Assembly (NCBI GenBank): GCA_002007465.1
Contig: LNAC01000350.1
Span: forward strand, 1,151,037-1,215,036
Origin: Ailurus styani
Taxonomy: Eukaryota > Chordata > Mammalia > Carnivora > Ailuridae
Length of the DNA: 64,000 bases
Reading direction: 5' to 3'
In this document: positions 57,403 through 64,000 of the stretch, piece after piece
How positions within the stretch are numbered: position 1 is the first letter of the stretch
How the letters are laid out: each line of letters opens with the position of its first letter
Made by a program: the position numbers and the translations under genes
Notes under the pieces: generated by a model
Seen by the model: the letters and a program-made list of their open reading frames with translations, nothing else
Databases searched by the model: none
What the model was told of the DNA's origin: nothing

Positions 57403-57570
57403 CAAGCACACGCACTTGGGGGAAGGGTAAAGGGAGAGGGAGAGACAGTCTCAAGAAGGCTCCAACTGAGCACAGAGCTCTACACGGCTCGGATCTCACC
57501 ACCCTGAGATCATGATCTGAGCTGAAACCAAGAGTCAGAGGCTTAACCAACTGTGCCACTCAGGAGCCTC
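57337..57570 (-). mobile_element. CAN-SINE, minus strand, with expanded GA tract
   Basis: T-run, then about sixteen GA units (57370-57401), gggaagggtaaagggagagg, ctgagatcatgatctgagct, gaaaccaagagtcagaggct, head ccactcaggagcct. Target duplication taatctagggagt at 57324-57336 and 57571-57583 (perfect). Open frames on both strands are by-products. Confidence 0.95.
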
Positions 57571-57583
57571 TAATCTAGGGAGT

Positions 57584-59319
57584 CCTTCAAGTAAAAGATG
57601 TTTAAGTTCTTTGGATGACTTTTAGCTTATAAAGTTTATGAACGGGTTTAATGAGATTGTATGAAAACAACTAACAGAGTGCCAGATGCATAGTAAATGT
57701 TTAAGACATTATGTTACTTCCACTTCATATTTATAATTTATCCCTTAATAGGATAAATCATCCCTTAAATAATTTTACTTTGGTACATATGTTTCCAGGC
57801 CAATGTTAGGCCGTATCATGCCTCTGTGGGAATTAAGAATAGCACTCCATCAGAATAGGTGAATTCCTTCAAGGCCATGGTTTATAAGAGGGGAATGGTT
57901 TTGTGTGAATTAGAAAAATATGTTCCTTTTTTCCAGAAGCACATCCTGGCACCTGCTCTGTAGGCTGAATGTCAGCCCCCTCTTGTCCTCTGAGCTGGCT
58001 ACCTTTGTGTAGTTAATAATGGTAAAATCCTACACTGCATCTTTAACTGAGTTAAAGATGATCTGGCCTCTCCTAGTACCATGAAGAGAAATCTTTGCTC
58101 CCTTTAGGTGACCAGATTTTTTCTTCTCTTTTCATATCTGTGTAACTAGCTCATGTTTTTCCATCAGTATATTTCCTGAAAGTTCACACTGGTGAAGGAG
58201 GCTTTTTTAATTTCTGCCTTGTATGAAAACAATGGGGATTGAGTGTTGATGACGGAAGACTCCACAGCTAACAAAAAAGTGCAAACACAATTCATGATGA
58301 TTCTCCTTCAAACTGGACTAAGAAGAAAAAAAAATGTGGATTAAATGTCAGTTTTTTATATTTCTCTTACTTGGATAGAAAATTGAATAGCTTATCTGTT
58401 GCACGAGTTTACATATAAATCAAGACAGAATTTGTTTCGGTATGCAGGGAACACCATCCTTTTGGTCCCTCAAATGTTGCAGATTTTGTAAGGCAAAAGA
58501 TGTTTAATTTCACATATCTTAAACTTGGGAATTTGGCCATCCTCTTTCTTAGATTTTCTGCTAGTATTCAGTTCAGATGTATAAAATATTAAGTAGGGTA
58601 TTTTATCATTTGAAAATAACGTGGACATGAAATGATAGGTTTGTTGAATTCTTACTTGAGCTTAAATGATTTCCCTCAATTCTTTGGGTATAAGCAAATG
58701 CGTTTCGTTGGAAGGCATACCTCTCTTCCATGAGCCTTTCTTTTGATAAATACATTTTGATTCATACTGGGTTCTATTCACTGGGGTTTATTCATGACAA
58801 GGACATATGAGGGACAGGCAGCTAATTGCTCTGCAAAATTTTTAAGGAATTGGAAGGCCAAGCAAAAGGTTCTACAAACCTTGGTAAAGGAGTATATTGA
58901 CTCTGAAGGGGTTGCATTGTCCTATGACTATGGGAAGACCTTTGATTACATTAGAGAAGGCTATGAACAAAGGTGAAAATAACATGGGATTTTCTGTTTA
59001 ATGCAGTAAAAACAATCAGTAAAAACAAAAGGAATGTACATATTTAGAATATGTTTATATATACATGAATATAAATATTTAAAATCCAAATATTTCTGGA
59101 TTTAAAAGAAAATATTTATTTTAATTTTTAAAATGCCAAGAAAATAAATCTCTGTAAACCTTTTTTCCAGTATTTCCCTTGTTTTCAATTTTATCTTTTT
59201 TCAATTTATCATATTTTCAATTGTATCCTTACACAAAATATTTTCTAATCTACTAATCTAGAAGTGATATTATCTTGATTTCTAAATGTTCTCTCTTAAG
59301 CTACTTACAGTTTCTAGCT
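57584..59319. other. Unique stretch
   Basis: No named repeat. A 60-codon frame at 58794-58976 has a less biased composition than the surrounding frames, but no recognisable domain and no splice or start context. I do not call it a gene. Confidence 0.4.
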
Positions 59320-59460
59320 TAATTGGATTAATTTGCATTTATATGTCTTAGTTTTCACTAAGTTGTAAGATTCTTGAAGGTAGGGCCAGTGTCTCACAAA
59401 GACATTTCCTTTGGCAAATGTTGCACAAAATTTAGAGTATAAATGAATAAATGAATAGCT
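59320..59460 (+). mobile_element. L2 3' end remnant
   Basis: cttagttttcactaagttgt, aagattcttgaaggtagggc, cagtgtctcac, then an AAATGAATAAATGAAT tail, typical of the L2 end. Confidence 0.6.
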
Positions 59461-60287
59461 CTGTTGTGTAACACAATTGCAGCATTTTTGATGCTAAGTC
59501 CTGCATGCTACAAAGGTAAAATGCTCCAAGGCAAGTGTGTCATATCTGACATAAAATTTTAGAAAACCTCAAAAATGTCATTTAAAAAAAATGATAAATA
59601 GAACATAAGGTTTGTGTTTTAACAAAACATGATGACAAGTGAAACTTATTAAGCTCAATGTCAGTGTGAAATTCTAGAACTTGGGATGGAATTATTAAAC
59701 TAGTTCTTTGTTAAGAGTTTTATGGTATTCTAGTCTCTAGTAGGAGGTAAAAAGCTGGCAGACTATGGGAGGGAACATAGAAATATATCCTAGGCACATA
59801 GGGATTAGTTTTAATTGCAGTGTACTAAAAGGAAGGGTTGATCCTAAATTTGTTAATCCTGTGTACAAGGAGTGTATATTTCATTAAAAATGAATAGGAG
59901 ACAAGTACCAATGCTACTTTGATCATTTATGGTAAAAAAATAATTTCATTTCTCACATGATTAAAATATTGTAGTTCAGTTACTTATATATCACCATTGC
60001 TGGACAGATAACTTTTATAGGACGTTGAAAAAATTCTCTCCTGCCAGCCTCATGTTAGTAGCTCGACTGTCTTGTCCAGGAGAACAACAAGTGATGGAAA
60101 GGTCAAAATGAGTTGCATTTTAATGAAATCTACTTAATTGTAAAAGCAGAAATAAGCTAGTAAAAAAGAAGGAAGAAATGCTTGTTATCTATACACAGGT
60201 GTGTTTCATGGTACACATGGGAGAAAGTGCAATTTATACTCCAACAGGATAGAAATATGAATTGGAGGGCTCTAAGGCAGCCACTGT
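59461..60287. other. Unique stretch
   Basis: Nothing recognised. Confidence 0.4.
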
Positions 60288-60347
60288 CTTTTTTTTTAAG
60301 TTTTTATTTTAATTCCAGTTAGTTAACCTACAGTGCTATATTGGGGT
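60288..60347 (-). mobile_element. 60-bp L1 3' end sliver with target duplication
   Basis: The complement of a carnivore L1 3' terminus (T-run, then aattccagttagttaaccta, cagtgctatattgggg) is bracketed by agccactgt at 60279-60287 and 60348-60356. It is an extreme 5' truncation. Confidence 0.85.
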
Positions 60348-60356
60348 AGCCACTGT

Positions 60357-60959
60357 TTTGACTTTTTTGCTGAATTTATGGGCTCTTACCTTGGCTTTTC
60401 CTTTCAAATCTGATTTTTCTCTTTCTGGTTCTCTGGGGATATAATGCAAGATCATTTCCTTGCAGCTGCCAAATTTAGCTGTTCTCAATTTAACTAGCAG
60501 AAGCCAGCATCTATCTCCCATTAAAACAAACTTCTGGGACAGATAATGTTAATGGTCCAGCTTAGTGCACACCTTGTCTAATAAAACATAGTCAAAAATT
60601 GTCAGTTACTGCAAATTTGGCTGTCAAATCTACTTCCTTTGGAGAGAAATGGAGTTCTTAGGGAAGTGGATAGTTCACATGTTGAAAAGAGACTCTAACA
60701 AGTATTTTCTATTCCTTTTCACCTTTTGAAGAGGGCATCACCAAATACAGAAACAATTCTCAAGTGGGACAATGGAGCAGAAAGTTTTTTGTCACTGTAA
60801 ACTACCCCTGAATATATAATACTTGAAAATATATGAGGAGTGTAAAATGCTTCCTGACTGTCACCACAGAAATTTGATAAAACATTCCCTGCAAAAATCT
60901 AGTAGTCTCACTGGCCTCCCTTCAATCAGGTGGAAACTGCTCCAAAGGAAAGTTATCAG
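60357..60959. other. Unique stretch, partly LTR-like at its right end
   Basis: 60760-60959 may be the 5' part of the following LTR but is not clear. Frame 60336-60521 (minus) has no domain. Confidence 0.35.
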
Positions 60960-61245
60960 AGATGCGGAGACACAGACACATGTGGGAGAAATGCCATTTG
61001 ATGATGGAGGCAGGGGTTGATGTGCTAGAGCTGCAAGCCCAAAAATGACAAGGATTGCTGGCAAACCACCAGAATCTAGAAAGATGCAAGGTAAGGTTCT
61101 TTTCCCCAGGCTTCAGAGGGAGCATGGCCCTGCCAACACCTTAATTGTGGACTACTAGACTCCAGAATTGTGACATAAATGCCTGTTGGTCTAAGCCACC
61201 TGGTTTGCAGTACTTTGTTATGGCACCCCTAGCAAACTCATACAA
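60960..61245 (+). mobile_element. MLT1-type LTR (3' half clear)
   Basis: agatgcggagacacagacac, gtgggagaaatgccatttga, tgatggaggcaggggttgat, caaggattgctggcaaacca, cagagggagcatggccctgc, caacaccttaattgtggact, tccagaattgtgacataaat, tactttgttatggcacccct, agcaaactcataca: all in MLT1 order. Confidence 0.8.
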
Positions 61246-61529
61246 TGTGATCTAGGAAAGAGTACAATCTCAGAGTCATTGCTGGCTGGGTGTAATCACT
61301 TGTTAGATGTATGTCTTGAAGGATAGCTTTGGACATACCACTTCTCATAGAACAACAAGAATCTAGGTCAAAAGTGGTAATCTGGGGGAACTGGATGAGA
61401 AAATAAGATGAGAAATTGAAGGGAGTGAAATAAATCAGGAAGATGGTAAGAAGTTGAAGCAATTATTGATAGGGGTGGGAAGAAAGCCATCAAGAGAGTG
61501 CTGGTGGCCATTTTAGTAAGTGTCTAATA
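61246..61529. other. Unique spacer
   Basis: Nothing recognised; ends in the TA target of the next element. Confidence 0.4.
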
Positions 61530-62170
61530 CAGTTGATATTAATTATTTGGGGATCTGTGTCTGTGAATTTGCCTACTTGATAAACCTGATTTGAAATAAT
61601 AAGCTCCAAATCAATACTTGTGGTACAGTCATTCCCAGACATGACAGGATAGTAAAATTCTGAATTATTGGACTAGCCCATTCCCAGCTGAGGTCGATGA
61701 ACAAGAAGATACTCAGCTGCTTTGTTTCAGCTCTCATACTGTAAACAAGCGGGGATTTTCTGCAGTATTTTTAGTGCCATATTTTTTGCAATTTTGTTGG
61801 TAATTTTGCTATTTAAAATGGGCCCCGAGCATAGTGCTGAAGCATAGTCTGGTGTTCCTAAGTGCAAAAGGCTGTAATAATACCTTATGAAAAAAAATAC
61901 ATGTGCTAGATAAGCTTTCAGGCAGGAGTTATGGAGTTGTTAGCTGTGAAATCTATGCTAATGAATTTGCATTTTAATATTAAATAAGGTGATTTTCAAC
62001 AGAACACACATAACAAAGTAAGTGTTAATTGGTTGATGAAAATGTTATAACCAAAGACTCATAGGACCCTAACCCTGTTTTCCTCTAGAAGCAGTGGTTC
62101 AGTATTTGTTAATTCAGTGTTTGTGGAGACTTTGTAGAATATAACTACCACAAATAATGAGAATCAACTG
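61530..62170. mobile_element. Tigger-type DNA transposon with TIRs and TA duplication
   Basis: Left end CAGTTGATATTAATTATTTG; right end reverse-complemented CAGTTGATTCTCATTATTTG. TA on both sides (61528-61529 and 62171-62172). The 641-bp interior joins both termini of a Tigger: cagctgaggtcgatgaacaa, gtactgtaaacaag-type, aaatgggccccgagcatagt, gctgtaataataccttatga, taaataaggtgattttcaac, gttgatgaaaatgttataac. The transposase-encoding middle is missing, so it is an internally deleted derivative. Confidence 0.9.
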
Positions 62171-62585
62171 TATATGATTTAAATTTGTTCATGGAAGTTC
62201 ACAAAACTTCAGTAAACATTCACCTACAGACTTGAATCTATGTGTGTGTGTGTGTGTGTGTGTGCTGATGGATGGAAGAGGAGGGTGGGAACAAGGCAGA
62301 GTTTAAGATTTTGGCAGGTGGCAAAACTAAGGTAAAGGAACAGGCTTAAGAAAAAAGTCAGAGAATTGAAGGGAGCAGAAATTCTGAGCTGGAGATTGAC
62401 CACGTAAGGCTTCCAGAAGTTCACTGATATTTTGAAGAGCCTATGGTCTTTGGGAAGATGTTTAATGGGAATTTGAAAATATTTGTCCTTAGATGTTAAT
62501 TAGCTGACATAACATTAGCTGGAATAACAGTGATCTTATTCCCTGTGACTGAGCTCTTAACCACTGTGAAACTGATTCAAGTTTT
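62171..62585. other. Unique stretch with a TG microsatellite
   Basis: A (TG)n tract at 62240-62264 (about twelve units) is the only structured part. The minus-strand frame 62224-62424 includes its Thr-His translation. Confidence 0.5.
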
Positions 62586-62857
62586 AAGATAGATTCACCC
62601 TGCAAACGTAGCACAGGCATTGATTATGCCAAGAAACATTTTAATCTGGATTACTATAATTTGGTTGTAGCATTTTTGCATTATCATGACTTGTACCATG
62701 CTTCTTGTATATAGGCCTGNAAAAAGATAGATTCACCCTGCAAACGTAGCACAGGCATTGATTATGCCAAGAAACATTTTAATCTGGATTACTATAATTT
62801 GGTTGTAGCATTTTTGCATTATCATGACTTGTACCATGCTTCTTGTATATAGGCCTG
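62586..62857. repeat. N-separated perfect 134-bp duplication
   Basis: The block 62586-62719 recurs at 62724-62857, separated by 'n' (62720) and three A. No mismatch seen. It is read as an unmerged contig overlap. Confidence 0.92.
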
Positions 62858-63019
62858 ATTCTTTATTTAAACCATAAATAACTTGAGGCAAGAACCTTGA
62901 CAATTTGTATTTTTATTTCCATCACCTAGTCCACTGGTGAACATAAAGAAGGAACTCAATTAAATGAAACCTTGTGATTTTTTATTTTTTGCATCAAATT
63001 TTTTTTAAAATTTTTTTCT
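62858..63019. other. Short spacer, L2-like then T-rich
   Basis: caatttgtatttttatttcc, catcacctagtccactggtg resembles an L2 tail; then T-rich sequence leads into the next L1. Confidence 0.4.
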
Positions 63020-63349
63020 TTTCTTTATTTAATTTTTTTATTTTTTCAGTGATCCAAGACTCATTATTTATGCACCACACCCTGTGCTGCATGCAATATG
63101 TGCCCTCCTTAATACCCGCCACCAGGCTCACCCATCCCTTCCTCCCCCCTCCCTTCCATGACCCTCAGCTTGTTTCTCAGAGTCCACAGTCTCTCATGGA
63201 TCATCTCCCCTTCTGATTTATCCCAATTCACTTTTCCTTTCCTTCCCCTAGAGTCCTCCATTTTATTCCTTATGTTCCACAAGTAAGTGAAACCATATAT
63301 CTTCTTTATCCATTCATCTGTTGAAGAGCATCTCGGCTCTTTCCACAGT

Positions 63350-63611
63350 TTGGCGATTGTGGACATTGCTGCTATGAACATTGGGGTACATATGGCCCTT
63401 CTTTTCACTACATCTGTATCTTTGGGATAAATTCCCAGTAGTGCAATTTCAGGGTCATAGAGTAGCTCTACTTTTAATTTTTGGCGATTGTGGACATTGC
63501 TGCTATGAACATTGGGGTACATATGGCCCTTCTTTTCACTACATCTGTATCTTTGGGATAAATTCCCAGTAGTGCAATTTCAGGGTCATAGAGTAGCTCT
63601 ACTTTTAATTT
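63350..63611. repeat. 131-bp tandem duplication in the L1 tail
   Basis: The block from ttggcgattgtggacattgc (63350-63480) is repeated immediately at 63481-63611 without a visible mismatch. The junction has 3-bp microhomology (ttt). As 131 is not a multiple of three, it breaks the ORF2 frame. Confidence 0.95.
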
Positions 63612-63641
63612 TTTAAGGAATCTCCACACTGTTTTCCAAAG

Positions 63642-63981
63642 TGACTGTACTAACATGCATTCCCAACAACAGTGAAAGAGGGTTCCCCTTCCTCCACATC
63701 CTCTCCAGCAATTGTTTTTTCCTGTCCTATTGATTTTGGCCATTCTAACTGGTGTAAGATGGTATCTCAATGTGGTTTTGATTTGAGTTTCCCTGATGGC
63801 TCGTGATGATGAACATTTTGACTGTACTAACATGCATTCCCAACAACAGTGAAAGAGGGTTCCCCTTCCTCCACATCCTCTCCAGCAATTGTTTTTTCCT
63901 GTCCTATTGATTTTGGCCATTCTAACTGGTGTAAGATGGTATCTCAATGTGGTTTTGATTTGAGTTTCCCTGATGGCTCGT
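63642..63981. repeat. 177-bp tandem duplication in the L1 tail
   Basis: The unit 63642-63818 recurs from 63819; the second copy is complete only to 63981. 177 is 59 codons, so the minus-strand ORF2 frame (63474-63947) stays open and its peptide repeats a Cys/Trp-containing block ([18 protein letters not shown]) twice. Confidence 0.95.
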
Positions 63982-64000
63982 ATCTTCTCCCATTCCGTGG

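Larger units (their letters stand above)
63020..64000 (-). mobile_element. L1 3' portion, minus strand, rearranged; continues past the window
   Basis: The plus strand shows the complement of a carnivore L1 3' UTR (gtgatccaagactcattatt, tgcatgcaatatgtgccctc, gtttctcagagtccacagtc) and then ORF2 C-terminal text. Near 63297 the 3' UTR is joined directly to ORF2 text ('accatat' then 'cttctttatcc'), so the usual intervening part of about 140 bp is absent. As a result the frame at 63109-63522 reads through into UTR. Two tandem duplications follow (periods 131 and 177 bp). After 63981 it jumps to atcttctcccattccgtgg, skipping about 200 bp expected in L1. The element is probably a real L1 whose assembly is unreliable here. 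Confidence 0.85.

Noticed and set aside
58794..58976. 60-codon open frame with fairly balanced composition
   Set aside because: Short, with no domain, no splice or promoter context, and well within what random sequence gives.
61080..61112. Splice-like pair GTAAGG ... CCCCAG around 61089
   Set aside because: Falls inside an MLT1 LTR, and the implied intron would be far too short.

Overview
The window is vertebrate nuclear DNA, most likely from a caniform carnivore and probably a mustelid (weasel, mink, ferret or otter group). The evidence is about twenty copies of the carnivore tRNA-Lys-derived SINE (CAN-SINE). Their heads read like 'CCTGGGTGGCTCAGTGGGTT', and the body and tail forms ('GCCTCTGCCTTCGGCTCAGG', 'TGCCTGCCTCTCTGCC', then AAATAAATAAAATCTT) look mustelid to me, not canid or felid. 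This is from memory of the families, not from a search. The DNA is AT-rich, CpG-poor and full of interspersed repeats. I see no convincing protein-coding host gene, no tRNA or rRNA gene, no CRISPR array and no operon. The window reads as intergenic or deep-intronic sequence.

Layout. 1-6 kb: unique AT-rich sequence, one CAN-SINE, LTR and hAT-like remnants, and an old plus-strand L1 (3490-5565). 6-9.5 kb: a Tigger-type DNA transposon with visible terminal repeats (6027-6359), an old L2 and two CAN-SINEs, one carrying a 71-bp internal tandem duplication. 9.6-19 kb: mostly unique sequence, with L2, MIR and L1 fragments and two N-flanked duplications. 19-29 kb: a probable solo LTR, a unique island at 19907-21036 with the longest open frame of the window (211 codons), a 200-bp polypyrimidine microsatellite and seven CAN-SINEs. 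29.37-35.84 kb: a full-length but inactive L1 on the minus strand, with target-site duplication, 5' UTR, ORF1, ORF2 and 3' UTR, and a later CAN-SINE inside ORF2. 36-50 kb: MLT1-type LTRs, a second Tigger-like relic, several young CAN-SINEs and an ERV-type LTR. 50.9-53 kb: an old minus-strand L1 split by a CAN-SINE. 53-55 kb: L2. 55-62 kb: unique DNA, an L1 3' end with target-site duplication, an MLT1 LTR and a Tigger element with TIRs and TA duplication (61530-62170). 63-64 kb: a minus-strand L1 tail with two tandem duplications, running off the window.

The features do not form a pathway; they are a layered history of insertions. Nesting gives relative ages: L2, MIR, Tigger and MLT1 are oldest, then L1, then CAN-SINEs. 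The most actionable observation concerns the assembly. All six single-base N positions are flanked by direct duplicates of 8 to about 160 bp, which looks like unmerged contig overlaps. I found no previously undescribed biological system. The best candidates for unexplained function are the unique island at 20.0-20.9 kb and an exon-like segment at 10885-10996.
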